A stretch of DNA of 64,000 nt, from contig OX246739.1 in NCBI GenBank assembly GCA_945910005.1, forward strand, positions 7,284,001 to 7,348,000, written 5' to 3'. Below are positions 1 to 39,281 of the stretch, one piece after another. Both the position numbers and the translations under genes were made by a program. This DNA is from Isoperla grammatica. Lineage: Eukaryota; Arthropoda; Insecta; Plecoptera; Perlodidae. Within the stretch, counting starts at the first letter, position 1. The number at the start of each line of letters is the position of its first letter. Under the pieces are notes generated by a model. That model was given only the letters and a program-made list of their open reading frames with translations, made no database searches and was not told where the DNA came from.

Positions 1-259
1 TGTGTGTGTATATATTATATACATTAATTTAATAGAATTAAAATATTTGTGGGAGTCCGCCACATCCTACTTTCATATTACCGACGTTTCAGGAACCTTG
101 TGGTCCCTATCCTCAGGGTGTCGAACCTCCAACTTAAAACGTTTTAATTGATATGTATCATCACCACTGCAAATGATGCCATTGAACATTTTCATTTCCA
201 ATGAAAGATTTCTTCTCTTTAATTACATTTGGGTAAATCTGCATTTAAACAAATCTTAG
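1..259 (+). other. Partial intron upstream of the first visible receptor exon
   Basis: The sequence is AT-rich and opens with a TG/TA microsatellite. The acceptor that closes this intron is the TTAG ending at 259. On the minus strand, about 80-132 carries a small structured repeat fragment with CTGAGGA, a 7-bp stem and GAAAC (see findings). No coding exon is visible here, so the start codon and signal peptide of the receptor gene must lie upstream of the window. Confidence 0.6.
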
Positions 260-25973
<25,714 letters not shown>

Positions 25974-28900
25974 GAGTTTACACATATTTTATGTTTTAAG
26001 GCCACTTGGGCAGACGACCAGTATCTGTTGATGCTCAAACTTAATACGATGCCAAATTTAATGGTTTATAAAAGTCACAATATTAGAATGTTATGAAAAA
26101 GTATGAGAGTGCCATAGTACCACGTAAACCTTTTGTATTTAGTACTTATATTTAGAAACATGATTTTCCTGATTGTGTTTTGAGCCAGCTTTCTACGCAA
26201 TCATAAAGAATCTTGTTGTTGTTCACGATGGCTTAGCCTCTTCAGAATGGGGTTTCTATCGCTCTACTTACTTTTTTAATTTTTTTATTTATTCAAGAAA
26301 ATTATTATCACTCTTTTCTTGTTCACTAGAACTAAACGTATCGACCATATCAACCACAATGTCATTGTCACTTTATGAGTCACTTTTTGTTATAATTTTG
26401 TGTAGTTTACTGTCAGAAAATATATGCTGTGATCACTTATTTCCTCCACTTGCAGAAGCCATGCTCACAAGTAAGGATTCTGGCTTCACAAGGCGCTTGT
26501 AAGGTTGTAACGGTGCCAAAACATCACCAACTCCACTGACCAGACTTCCATGTGTAGTTCAATGTACGGTGCAAAGATGTAGCACACTTAAGTCAAGACT
26601 AGAATAATGTATCCCAATTCAGTGCAAAGTGTATAGTAGCTTTTAAGTGCATACTTCAGATAACATTAACTGCCATTATTCTACATAATATTAACACATT
26701 TTTATCTTATTTTTATTATTAAGACTTTGTAGCACTTTATATGATAATATGGTCACTATCTACTTTTAATTTTTATAGCGTTCTACTAAGGGTATGAAGC
26801 AAAATCAAATAATTGCCAATAGCAAGATAGTTATTATGTAATTTGCATGATAGTTTTGTTTCATGAATGGAGACTAATATAAAATTAAATTAAAAGATGT
26901 TTATATGTAGGAGGTTTTGTCAACTGTCAAAGGAGTTGAAACGCTAATCTAGCATGTATATAAATAAATACCAAAGAAGTGCAAGTGGCATGTACAAGAC
27001 ATGCACAGAACCTCATCAGACCCATCACTAGGTTTTAAAATACATAAGGTATTTTATTTTCCAAAGCAGGTCAGGGAGGTCCAGTGACCACAATCATCTG
27101 GTAATTGTTTAATTTACAAATTAGAATCATAGATGTTTATTTTAACGCTGTATGTATTTGCTAGGGAATGAAATTCATCGTAAACGTGATGCACCGCATT
27201 ATTCTGTGGTGTTGCCTATGCCTATGCCCATCGTTATGATCTTCCATGATGACTTTACTCACAAGGTACCGTACCTTCCTGGACAGTCAGTAAACATGCA
27301 TACATATTGATACATTTTCTTGATACGTAGCCCACACAGTACAAAAGATTAATTGTGAGTTGTGTAGTTACTTCATAATTGAATGGGGTATTACTGTATT
27401 AGTGAACAGTTGTGTAGATAAAGTAGATCTGAGTCTACCAATGTGAGTCTATTCATGCTGCATTTGATTAAACCCGTCTACTTGAATCATACATGGGATG
27501 TGCAGCTTACGTCTAAACAGCTCATGTTGAATGGCAAACTTAAAAACATGAAAAACAACTAGTACTGGTATCTCCTGAAAACACAATCTTATCAGCATCA
27601 GAAATCATGGCTGCTGCACACCAGTTAAAACAAAATGTGTTCTGTGTGTTCACTTCTTATATGTGTGCTTTGGTATGTGTGGAAGTATATAATGTTAAAA
27701 AAAAGAGTAAGTCTATCTTGAAGAAAATACAAATCATCTGTATGTACAAATACTAGGGTTGTGCAAGTTTCGAAAAGTTCAAGCAGACATTTCTTCTCGA
27801 TGCTTGCTCAACTATTATTACACCTACATATTTTAGTATCAAAATTTCAAGTCTCGAAAATTGAGGTACCGGCCTGTGAATTTCCTTGACATTAAAAAAG
27901 TTTTTTATGGTGTGGGGTAATTTATCCTGAGTGTGAAACATTTTTTAAAAATTCCATTTTCCATTTTGTCTAAATTAAATTTTTATTGGAGTCCTATTTA
28001 AGAAGGGATTTGGGAAGGATCTCAAATCTCGCTCGAAATTCAAGCAGAGACCAAATTCTGCTTGATCCCACTCGAGCTAAAATAAACCTCCTTGCATAAC
28101 CCTAACAAATACCTATTCTATGTACAAAATAATGTACTTAAACGAGAATAGCCTGGTTTAGTTTTTGTATGGCTATACATTTTAATATTGTTTAACGTTT
28201 AAACACTTAAAGAGTTTACAGTATTTAAGTGCGTAATGGTTGGTAGATAACCAAGTTGGTTTCAATAGTGAGGCCAAACAGACTGTGTACCTAATTATTG
28301 AGTAAGAATTGGGATCCAACAGTTTACCTTCGAAAGGTGATGGAAGCTTATGAAGTTGAAAGATGATTGTAACATTGCAAAATACTAACATTCATTCTTA
28401 TGTTTTAATCATGTTTATAAAATCTCTGTGCCCAAGGAATTGGTGGATATAGCCATCATCTGACCCAACATGTTGTAAGCAAGTGTTTTGAAATATCTGA
28501 TACCTTCATCACTCGACTGCATCACCTTTCAAAAGTAAGTTGTTTGGTCCTAACCCAGCAGTCAACAAACTCCAGGAGCTTGTTGGTACACACATTACAC
28601 AGCATTGAGGAAGAGAGGAGCACTGTTGGAAGTAACAGGTAATGTGGGCACATGTGTAATGAAATGTATTAACTTGTACTTAACTATATTATGTTCTCGT
28701 TAGATTTAACAGATAATTAGGTAATTTATGTGTGTAGTCATTAGTCAAGGAAAATAAAATGCAGAACTTTAGGGATGTTTATGATGGATTGATTGGAACG
28801 TTGAGTTACACTAAGTGATTAGGTGAATGATGTGTATGTCAACACTAAATGCAATTACTTATAATAATAAACTGGTCATAATTAGGTGTAATGTGCATAA

Positions 28901-30008
28901 CTTTTATTTACTAGAGAAATTGCAGAAGTTCAAGAATGTCAGGACCTAGGATTACTTTCTTTTGTTTCTTCAATAGATTATATTGTACGTTGAATATATG
29001 CTTGTATAAGTCTGTATCTTATGATTGTTTAAGTTTAACTGTTATTTTTATAATAAAACCTCATAAGACATTTATCATCATAATTTTGTGTTTGTATATT
29101 TTTTAGGTAACATTTTTACTATAATGTAATAGTGTTGAAGTGAGTAATATACTTCAAAGTACATTACAAAAATAATGTGTATTTGACAAAAGTTCGTTGA
29201 GTTTCTTATTTATAATTCCTTTCCCATTCCTCCATAACACTGTAGCTTTGTCATTTTGACAATCTATAAACCCGAACAGGGTTGTTTTCATGAATGGCAT
29301 ACATCTGAAAATGCTTGATCATCCCTCTCGCAGAATGTAGATTCTATGACAATAAACTACTATATATATATATATATATACATATATAGCCCATGGACTT
29401 ATAAAGTGTAATATCAATATTTTGTATTTACATTTAATAAGAAATCTTTATTTTCTCCAACTAAACATACATAAAACCCAAATATTATAATATCTAAACT
29501 TTTAACCCCTTTGCTAATTGATTTTCCAAAGAAAGTTACAATTTATGATGTTTTTGGTTTTTCTCTATGTTGAAGTACATTTTTTTGTTATTTGCTTGTG
29601 ATTTTTCCATGGACTTATTATAAGTCCATAATTTTTCAAAGTCGAGGGACACACCTTTATGAATCCGATAGTGGATTCTGATTATATTTCCATTATTGAT
29701 GATTCAATCAAATTTTTGTATTTTGTATTTTTTGTATTTATTTTTTCATTTTATTCCTATGATGAGTCATGTGTGACAAAACAGTACAGCCTGAACAGCG
29801 GATCGAACTCAGGACCACCGAGCCGCGAGCGTGAAGCGCACATTGATTACCAATTATAATTAATTAGCATAGTAATTCCGTGTCACGACTTTAGTTCGTG
29901 AGCTGTGACTGCAATCTTCTAGTTTCCGACTGTATTGTAAACATCGTCAAGTGTCTGGTACTCGAGAACAGATGACAGATGAGATGAGTAAACACAGAGC
30001 TACCTTAC
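25974..30008. other. 3' UTR of the receptor gene and intergenic sequence
   Basis: No convincing coding region. Candidate polyadenylation signals AATAAA occur near 26964, 28755, 28868 and 29053; which one is used cannot be told. A TA microsatellite lies at about 29361-29387. At about 29780-29860 there is a tRNA-like fragment (GGATCGAACTCAGGACCAC, reverse B box), probably a SINE head. Confidence 0.5.
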
Positions 30009-30146
30009 TGGTCAGTCAGTCAGTCAGTGTTCAGCCGGCTTCCGTCGTGACCGCTAGTCGATGTGTTCGTTGAGGTGTGTGAACGCGCGCAAACCAACAG
30101 TCTTATCGCAGCATCAGAGCGACTGACTTGCAGGGTTGGTGACGCG
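30009..30146 (+). promoter_or_regulatory. Probable core promoter and 5' UTR with TCAGT initiators
   Basis: GTCAGTCAGTCAGTCAGTG at about 30011-30029, and TTCAG just after, match the arthropod initiator TCAGT. The following 110 bp are GC-richer than the surroundings and lead to an ATG with a splice donor. No TATA box was seen at the right distance. Confidence 0.5.
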
Positions 30147-30162
30147 ATGGCGTCCAAGAAAG
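30147..30162 (+). CDS. Probable first coding exon, MASKK (five codons, phase 1)
   Basis: ATG GCG TCC AAG AAA G followed by a strong donor GTGAGT at 30163, below a TCAGT initiator cluster and GC-rich leader. The peptide start MASKK is shared by several unrelated proteins (NAD-dependent glycerol-3-phosphate dehydrogenase is one), and five codons cannot decide. No downstream exon was recognised in the window, so either the first intron exceeds 30 kb or the next exons are too short to see. Confidence 0.5.
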
Positions 30163-33100
30163 GTGAGTACAGACATCTCCCCTTCCACATTACATTACTA
30201 CACTCACGATGAGCGAGAGAATCGTTTCATTGGACTCGATTGTGACTTTCTCTGTATTGTTGAGTGTGTGTGACTGCTTTGAGAGCTACTAGATGACGAT
30301 GGGCTGTTTCTGTCGGATGTTTAGCTTCAAAGGAGCTCACTATGTTGGTTATTTCTGTAAACTCTAGAATAGGATAATAGAGTTAACAATATCATTTTGT
30401 CACCTTGTCAAAATGGCACTTTGTTCGAAATGTGTGCAGCCGCAATGATTATCTAAAATCGTTTCTTCTTTCTTCGGCCGTTGTGGACAACGGACATCAT
30501 TCTATTGACACTATAGCATCAGTAATCTTTGCTAGCATAAATCTAAGTGAAACGAGTCCTCTATCTTTTTGTCAAGTATGCCTACTCTTTATACAATTTT
30601 CCATACATAATAGATTCTTTAATTATTTGTTCTTAAACAAATTAATTTCACGTATTGTAAATGCTCATGGCTCGTATGGTATTTATTATTTAATTTACAT
30701 AACAATATAATTAATATAGCATGTACGCTAGAGATAGCTTGCCCACTGACTCAAGGAAACTGTAGATAAGAATATTACTATATAAGTCTTGTATTATATA
30801 TGATAACTATACACCGTTTCATTATTTGTATTTGGGCGGGGTGGGGGGGATGTTAGCAGAGTCCCTAACCTGAACGGGGGGAATTATTTACGACTGCAGG
30901 TGGAGGCTATTTACAATAATAAAGAGGAGAAGAAAACAAAATATTCCCAACATGAGTGAACAAAAATAAAACTATTGTAATTAAACGTTATACTTTGAAT
31001 CACTAATTTAAAAAACCTCTAGGGCATTGTTTATTAAAAAAAAATCCAACATAAGCGAACAAAAATGTAAAATATTCTAAATAATCGTTAATTTGAAAAA
31101 CAACGCAAATGTACGTTTTACCGAAATATACTTTTCACCGTTAAACAAAAATCAAAATTAGTTTCCTCCGGTATCGTTGCGAGTAAAATCAGTTTTAGTC
31201 TGAACCCCAAAAATGCTATAAAATGGCAAATTCCATGGTTCTTGGGATCTTCTTTCTTTTGACGACGTATGTAGACCGATGTATTACAAGAAAACAATAA
31301 TAATAATAATAAAATACAACGGGGCATTATAGTTCCTAATTGTCTACCTTTTCCTCACAAGAGGAAAAAATAGACAACACATGCCACACACATACAAATG
31401 ACAGAAAAATGGACAAACGTTCGTCATATTTTTTAAATCGTGTGTTTGCTTCAACGCACGGCTCCAACGTAAATGATATAATCGTAACTGCACCTCCACA
31501 AGTTAACTATTTTACTATTTAACTACCGGTATGTCAAAGGCAGAATTAATGAGTCAAAGATATAAACACCATACAGTCAATACTGACGTTTTGGAAGGTT
31601 GACTTGCGCAAGAGTGGAATTAGTTTGTGATGGATTCTGGAACTTGGCTAAGTTAGATTTGTAATCCGATGAATTCTAGAACGCCAGTCACAAATTAGTC
31701 GGAAGAACAGATGACGGTTGACCTCACCGTAAAACGAACGTCCGATCTGGAACTATGTGTGTTTGCGACACAAGGAAACGGTGTGTGGTGTCGCAACCGT
31801 GCGTAGCTAACTGTTGCGTGGTGTCATGTGTGGAATGCATCGCCCGCTCCTCGATAGACATGGGCGCACGACTACGGTGTTTCGAGCGACGGTTCGGACC
31901 AGGTCGAACTATGCACACGATTAGAATAGAATAATTAATCATTAATCGTGTGCATTGCACACACCAACGATGCGTAGTTATGTGTTTTTTTCTTTGTGCA
32001 GTAAATTCGAGGTGTGAATGTGTACATACAAGAAAAACAGGGGCGCACTGGAAGGGGCGGGGCTTTTCTTTGGGGATAAATTCTTGTGTCCTTCTTCAGG
32101 GCCCTCGCCCCTCATTTCAGTACGCAAAACGCAACTTGCGCCCGGGTTATTTATTTTATTTATGAATTGGCCCCATACAGCATTGTATGCCATTTAACAG
32201 TGACCAGTATAACAACGGATGATTAACAACGATGCATGATGATGAAGAAGGGAGGAGGGGAAAACCCGGTACCGGCACGTAGCCTACTCCTGTCGAAAAG
32301 TACCAATATACGACATAAGAGAGGGGCGCAACTTTGCAACCGGCTTAGCTTTACACAAATACGCCTACCTCTCTTCTGCAAGAAATCCTGCAGTAATTCA
32401 TACTAGCTAGATGTGCTCATTTGTTAATTATAGTAATATGGATGGTGACCAGTAAGATTCAAATAACGAGGTTAATCGAGACTATGCACGTATATAAATG
32501 GTCAACGGTTCAAGTAGGAAAGAGGGAAACATCCACCTGTATATTACGACAGTACTTTCCTCCGTCGTGGCAACAAGTAGGTTGGTTGTTCGTCCACAGT
32601 CCCGGGAGATAATGACAGTCATTTACTTAACGAGCCTAATAGAGAATGATTTCAGCTTTGAGCTTACAATGCTCCTGATGGTCACGTGGAGTTTATACAT
32701 TTACTGCAACTGAGAGAGTAGGTTCGAATTCACAGTTATGTAAATTATGTTATCAGAAAAAACATCGAGATTAAGTACAAAACTATTTAGTGCAGATTGT
32801 AAATTTGTAATTGGAAAATTATTGAAGCAATTCTGATTCAATTTGCCTGAACATACAAACATAATATAGTTTAGTATAGAAGCCTTGATATTATGTTAAA
32901 GAGTGAATCGGGCAGAACGAGAGGTTGTTACTTTCCTTATCAAATTATTACAGGGATTATATTAGATTAATAATTATTATTAGTTCAAACACGTAAAGAA
33001 ACGTCGAATAACGTCAAGCAACAATCAAAGAGAATATTTTCTTTAGAAAATACGGGTTCCAAAATATTAATTAAAACGCAATTACTTGTTTAAATTTTTA

Positions 33101-33998
33101 TTTAAGTGTATACCGGAAAATGTTTTCGGACTTTAATTGAAAAATACTTTCTTTCTATTTACCTCTTATACTAACTCTGATGTCCTGTCGAATAGTTGAC
33201 CTCTAACTCTTGAACTGCAGTCAGTATAAACGTCGGGCTGTTATTTAGGAGGTCCATCACTAATGTAATATAATTAGTATAACATTAGACCTTATCTGGC
33301 GTCAGGCTTCAATGGTTTCAATCAGTGATTACACGTCAAGTGTACCCCATGCTGGCCGGGCCTTCGAACACAGGTCAAAGAGTTCTCTATATGCACCAAC
33401 ATAGACCGATCATTTTAGGACTGCAGAAATCATGCAGAAATGTCCACTGATCTTGCATTACCGATTACTATCACAATTCGGAGCGTTGTTTTTTTAACAA
33501 CACACTGTCTTCGTTCGACAGGCCTATTACCACGTCGGTACAAGAAGTGTCCAGTAGTGTATATAATTATGCGATCCTCACTACCAGTTGTTCAAGACGA
33601 TTATACATTCGCTTTGAACTAAACATGCTGTCTCGACTACGAGAAACTCAATGGTGAAACGTACTTGAACCCCCTCCCCTCTCCCTCCCCCTTCTAAATT
33701 CCCGCGTCGTTGTATCCCATGGATGGTATACTTAGGTTAGCTATACTTAGTACTTAGCTTAGCTTGGCGAAACAACAATCGCATTGGTATGGATCACTTT
33801 CTTGTGCCTACACGAAGATATTTTTAACGGATTTTTTTGATGTGTCTATAATAAAACCTTCACATTTATTTTTAATCGACACAAATAATTGTCGCCTTGT
33901 TGAAAGCTATATTTTCTAAATAGTGATAATGTGATGTATACCTTTTAGTGATTTATTACAACCTGTCTACGACTGGACTCGCATCGAGGAAATATAGA

Positions 33999-34029
33999 AT
34001 CAAAGATTACTGACTCAGTAATCTTTGAT
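33999..34029. repeat. Perfect 15-bp-arm hairpin centred on TGACTCA
   Basis: ATCAAAGATTACTGA, one C, then its exact reverse complement. The centre reads TGACTCA, an AP-1-like site. It may be a footprint or cruciform-forming palindrome; no function can be shown. Confidence 0.75.
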
Positions 34030-34324
34030 AGAATCCAACTTGGGCCATTTCCTTCCGCTCTAAAATACCTGTAATGTATGTGTCACTAACGCCTCCCCCT
34101 CCCCCTCCCCCTCCCCACGCCCATCTAAGGGCGACGTGGCCCAGCTCACGAGACACCTCGGTCAGTTTACTGCCTTAGTTTTATTGAAGTGAGCTCTTCG
34201 CCTGCAGGTGTGAATATTCATGAGACAGACATTGTTTGGAATGAAGGTCAGTGCATGTTGACACGTCTCATCATATCACACACACACAATGTCATGGCTG
34301 GCCTCTCTTTCACCAACACTTCCT

Positions 34325-34480
34325 ATTCCTTAGCGGTAACACGTGAGACTTCAATTCGGGAGGTTTTCGGTTCGATACCGGTCAGCGGCAATCCTGAATG
34401 AAGGTTTTCATCATGAGGCGAATGCTGGGATTGAGTCCTCTACACTCCGCAACATCGAAGTATCTATGATGATTGTTTCC
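34325..34480 (+). mobile_element. SINE family 1, copy 1 (tRNA-derived)
   Basis: TAGCGGTAACACGTGAGACT resembles an A-box region and GGTTCGATACCGG a B box. The body TGAATGAAGGTTTTC and GCGAATGCTGGGATTGAGTC matches copies at 41615-41895 and, reversed, 55657-56180. Confidence 0.65.
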
Positions 34481-36483
34481 AATTTCTTGTAAAACTGCGT
34501 TCAGAAATCGTGTTCCACGCAGCCCTGTGTTATACGTCGAACCCTGAGAGTTCTGTGACGTCACTGGCTAAGCGAGGATCTCCTCGTCATCATTGGCTGC
34601 AGCTTTCTCCGTGTTTTACATGCACGTCCCCTCGCTCATCTCAGCAGGAGAAACCAGAGAGATCGTAAACCCTGGACCTATAATTGGGCACGTTCAAATA
34701 GATGGACCATCCACGGTGGTGCTCGAACCAAACTCTCATTATATCTAAACAGTACCTTGCATTGTAGTGAGTACAACAACGTACCAAGAACCAGCTAACA
34801 TTCTTACTGAATTTGTTGTTTATATTATCGGTTGTTTTACACTTTGTTGAATGCTGTGTGAGATGAAAAGCGGTTGTGGGTATACCATGCGTAGTTAGTG
34901 ACTTAGTGCTGGATGTTATTAGTAGTATTTTGAGAAGGATAAACAATATCGAAGCAGTAGTTATACTAACCAAGGTTTAGTTTTGTAAGAACTAAACGAC
35001 ACTGGACTGATTTGAAAAAGTAGTTAATATCTTACACTTTCGTGTTTGAATTTACGGTTTATATGATTATCATGTCTGTTTTGCTATTTTGAAAGCCAAT
35101 CACAACTCGTTTTTAAAATGACAACAGTAATAATTTGCAATATATTTTAAGTTTTGCCTAATTTTTGGTTTTTACGAAACTATAACTAGTTTAGTAGGTA
35201 GTCAATGTTTTAATATTATGTATATTACTAAAAACCTTTACAGTTTGGAAAATATTCCATGTTGTGAAACGGTTTATATTATTATCATGTCTGCTTTGCT
35301 AATTCAAGCAACGTGTAGGTGCACCATACCACGTGATTGAACAGTAAACCCTTCCCTTCAAACAACTTTACAACCAACGTGATAGTGGAGGCTCATTGTA
35401 TGTATATAAAAACAACTAGTTAGCACACGGTTGCTAATTGGTCACTATCAACGAAACTATTCCTTCACATGAAGTGTCCGAAGATGTCTACACGAAGCTA
35501 ACAAACAAGGATGTATGAGAAACGTGATGTGGTATTCGCAATTTCATCTCGCATGAGCGTTCTTCGATATTAATATTATATTACAATGCATCACTGGTGT
35601 CACGGCGATTTATACCGAGCTAAGCTATAACCAACTAAAACCACAGACGGTTCCCGTATAATTCGATATGTTTATCATACGTGGGTAAATCGACTTCGAA
35701 TTGCGAATTTATGTTCTATTTATAGGCGTAGATATGCAACATTTATAGAAATTGTTCGATTTCAATGTAATTAAATACTGCATTCATCAAATACGGGTTA
35801 CTTAGGAGAAATTTTCTAGATGCATTCTGACGGCAACAAAATGAAGTTTAGCTGTCAATTGTGCATTGTTGCTTTATTGTTAAATCATGGCGCTGAAAGG
35901 AGATTGCTTAGCAGTTTGAATGTAAATCACAGATATTATATGCTGAGTGGGCGTGGGTAGTGTTCGGACCACCTGTCAGCTTGTCAGCGTGTTTCTATTT
36001 GTCCGTGTGTGCAAAGAAAATAAAGTATAGGAACGTACTGTGTGTCTTAGGTCGTAACGTATAACACATGGCAACGTGAAGTCGTCAACAGTCAACTATA
36101 GTTCAAGTTCTTATATTGTTATTGCTGTAGCTTTATGAGGCTGCAGTTATTTACCCTTTGGTGGCTCAGCAGTCAGCGGCAAAAGCAGTTAGCTGCACTA
36201 TCACCAATTTGCGTTAAAAAATGAATTTCCCGTGTAGTAAAAACATTGCACAATGTTGTATTTATTCAGATTTGCAATAAACGTCGCATGAGACTTCGTT
36301 TTTTTGTTGAACATTATTGGATTATTAGTATACATACATAAAGTAGGCCGACATGGCGATAGTTTGATCATTTTACATGAAAGGGCAGAAGTTGCAGAAG
36401 GCAATTGTGGACATCATTCTTTGGCTCATGTAATATTTTACAATCACCATAATAAAACAATAATCTAAACATAGATAAATCAT

Positions 36484-36930
36484 AGGTCCGTGAACCTGGC
36501 CCCCCCCATTCGCGCACTAATTCTGAAAAGCTCCCAATATTTAGTGTGCAATTAGTGCTTCCACATTACCAAACCATATAATTAGTGCGCCTTTACTTTA
36601 CGAGATAAAGGCAATTTTGTTTGGGGGGGGCCAAGTTCACGCTGCCCCCCCCAATCGCACACTAATTCTGAAAAGCTACCAATATTTAGTGTGCAATTAG
36701 TGCTTCCACATTACCAAAACATATAATTAGTGCGCCTTTACTTTACGAGATAAAGGCAATTTTGTTTGGGGGGGGCCAAGTTCACGCTGCCCCCCCCAAT
36801 CGCACACTAATTCTGAAAAGCTACCAATATTTAGTGTGCAATTAGTGCTTCCACATTACCAAACCATATAATTAGTGCGCCTTTACTTTACGAGATAAAG
36901 GCGATTTTGTTTGGGGGGGCCAAGTCACGC
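36484..36930. repeat. Left arm of the foldback element: three tandem 145-bp units
   Basis: Units share CACTAATTCTGAAAAGCT, TTTAGTGTGCAATTAGTGC and TTTACGAGATAAAGGC and are joined by poly-C/poly-G hairpins around TTCACGCTG. CTGAAAAG recurs at spacings of exactly 145 bp. The same unit, inverted, builds the right arm. Confidence 0.9.
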
Positions 36931-36959
36931 CAAGGTCTACTGGATTTACTCCTGGCGGA

Positions 36960-37671
36960 GTAATTTGAGGGAGCTTTGAGGAAGCACAAGGGCTTGATAC
37001 ACTGCAATAGCGTGCGGTACTCACCGAAATGATAGACCACTATGGGTGGTGGACGAATTTCCTTTTTTTGGGGCGTGGCTTCAACACCTTCCATGCTGTT
37101 GTTGCGGCTGGATTCTTTTTCTTGTGTGGCGATGTCTCCGTCGTCGTCGGCGTCGGAAAGTACGTCGTATGAGTTGTACAATGGTATCGATGTTTGAGGT
37201 TGTAGCCTTGGGTCCCTGGAGTTGGGCCGGTCTGACGTGTTGCGTTGCGACCTTACGTTGTTTACCGCGCGCTGACCTGCCTGTTGACTGTTGTTGTGAT
37301 TGCTCATACGTTCCCGCGGCAATTGTTGAGTCTGGTCCGCAGTAGGGTAGTTTGCGTCGGGGCACTGGCGCTCTTGATTTACATGGTCCTGGGTTCGTGC
37401 CCGTTTAGCAATGCTCTCTGACCTGGTTTGTACCCGGGACCAGGGGTCTTGGTTACTTAATTAAGGGGAGTGTTGCTGTTAGGTTTGCGTTACCTGTTAG
37501 ATTGGTGGTCAATGCTCCCGACGCATCTAGTGTCCTGGGAGTCATTGCCCTACTGTTACACTTGTCCTGAGGGGACGACTGGGACACATTTTTAGATACA
37601 ATCCCAAATTGTGGGTTTGGGGTATCCCCGATTAGCATTACTATGTCTACGTTTTTATTCGGAATTGTCAT
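36960..37671 (-). pseudogene. Gag-like ORF1 remnant of a non-LTR retroelement
   Basis: On the minus strand, 37671-37453 is open from ATG to a stop (MTIPNKNVDIVMLIGD...). After a broken stretch, 37322-36888 is open and polar, with YNSYDVLSDADDD and the motif RPPPIVVYHFGE. Acidic LSD/DDD runs followed by PPPIV-type motifs are usual in gag-like ORF1 proteins of arthropod retroelements, which bind element RNA. No zinc knuckles are left and no reverse transcriptase follows. It lies inside the foldback element as captured or inserted sequence. Confidence 0.45.
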
Positions 37672-38196
37672 TTACCTGTTATTTGTTCAAAGCACTGACG
37701 TCACTTATATGAGCTAGAAATTAGCCCGTATAACACGTGGTTTCACCACCCCATCACCGAGGTGGGTGTGGTGGGTGTTACACTCGTTGCACTGGCCCTG
37801 GTACCGTAACTAACCAGGGAACATGAAACTGAAACTTCGCGAGCACTGAGAGCTAACCTTGTGCGATCCACTCGGCACCGCGTCTCGATCGCTACTTCAT
37901 TTTGTACCTGTACTTACACTCAAAAACGTTAACTCAGAATTAGGTGAGGTGTTTTCGTTTTAGAGAATGCACGGGTTTCTTCAAACGTTATTATAAAATA
38001 TGAGACATGAACCGTATCAAATAGATACGCAAATGTTTACCCCATGATTGGTTCCGTAACATTCACATTCCGTGTTGAATGTGTTGTCATTTCTTACTGT
38101 ATACGCATTAATAATATGTAATTGCTAGTGTATTTGAACAATGGTTTAATAAACCAACAAACAATAATCATCAAAAACCCATGTGAGCTCTTGAAG

Positions 38197-39281
38197 TAAT
38201 AGGGAAGGCTCATCAAAAATAAATATTCCTCAAAGTACCTAAAAATGGAAGATCATTATCTAAAAATACGGGCGGTATAATTTTTATATCTGAGAAGCGT
38301 ATATTTCCAATTCTATTAGCATTTTAAGAGGAAAGACTACTAGCCAATATTAAAACCCGCGAAATTAACGTATTTTCGTCATATCTCAATAACGCCACAC
38401 AATATCGAAACAGTGACACCTACGCACATTTCGGATTCGTGAGAGCTCAATAACAAATGAAAAAGATTTTGTAGATTGTAGTAATTATAGTTGTAATTTC
38501 TAATTAACTTGTAAATAAGGTAAATTACAAATTATAATTATAATTACTGCAAACTAATAAATCTTTTTCATACGGTATTGAGCTCTCACGAATCCAAAAT
38601 ATGCGTAGGTGTCCGTTGTTTCGATGTTGTGTGGCGTTATTGAGATATGACGAAAATACGTTAATTTCGCGGGTTTTAATATTGGCTAGTAGTCCTTCCT
38701 CTTTGAAATTTGGAACTTCCCGTTCCGTAATTGAAAAATGCTCTTGACGTCATAACTCATGTCAACAACTGCCTCCTTGAAGTATTCTTAATAATGTCAA
38801 CGATAGTAAGTTGGACATTTTACAATATCTAGGATGCAGTGACTTTACAACAATGCCTTTTATACCACTGTTTTCTTCAGAAAATACATTTTGATACAGT
38901 ATTTACCAAAACGTGTTTAAAATAATGCAATTATTTAACATATTGTTGTTAATTAATGTTGAACAATGTTCATTTACTAACTAGAAATACACGTTGGTTC
39001 AGTTTAAGTCTTATGAGAGCAATAATCAACTAAAGGGTGGGATTTCAGTACCATTTGTATGACATAAAATGATGATGTTTACTGAGTTATGAAGTCAGAA
39101 CCTTTTAATCCCGAGCAAGATGGCGCAGGTCCATTTCTGAGCGTGTTTTGACAGCAATATCTTTGACTTGCTGTTAAAGCGATGTTAATGCACCTTTCGA
39201 GCCGAAACCAATTAGTTCCCGTTTATTTCAACTTCAGGTAACCAGTAAGCAAATAAAAAAATGTGTGAGCCTTCCCTATTA
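38197..39281. mobile_element. Inverted-repeat element nested in the foldback element
   Basis: TAATAGGGAAGGCTCA at 38197 and its exact reverse complement at 39266-39281 bound about 1.1 kb. Near the left end is a second, longer palindrome (about 38326-38515 against 38515-38705) containing AACCCGCGAAATTAACG and TTGAGATATGACGAAAATAC. TA at both tips would fit a TA target site, but this is not certain. Confidence 0.65.

Larger units (their letters stand above)
30163..36474. other. Non-coding stretch (intron of the 30147 gene or intergenic)
   Basis: No coding region could be supported. It holds a G-rich run at about 30836-30850, a CT-rich run at 34088-34118 (CCCCTCCCCCT repeats), a perfect hairpin at 33999-34029 and a SINE at about 34325-34480. 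Short open frames here have no recognisable content. Confidence 0.5.

Noticed and set aside
30147..30162. Naming the MASKK exon as glycerol-3-phosphate dehydrogenase
   Set aside because: Five residues are not enough and no following GSGNWG-type exon was found in the window.
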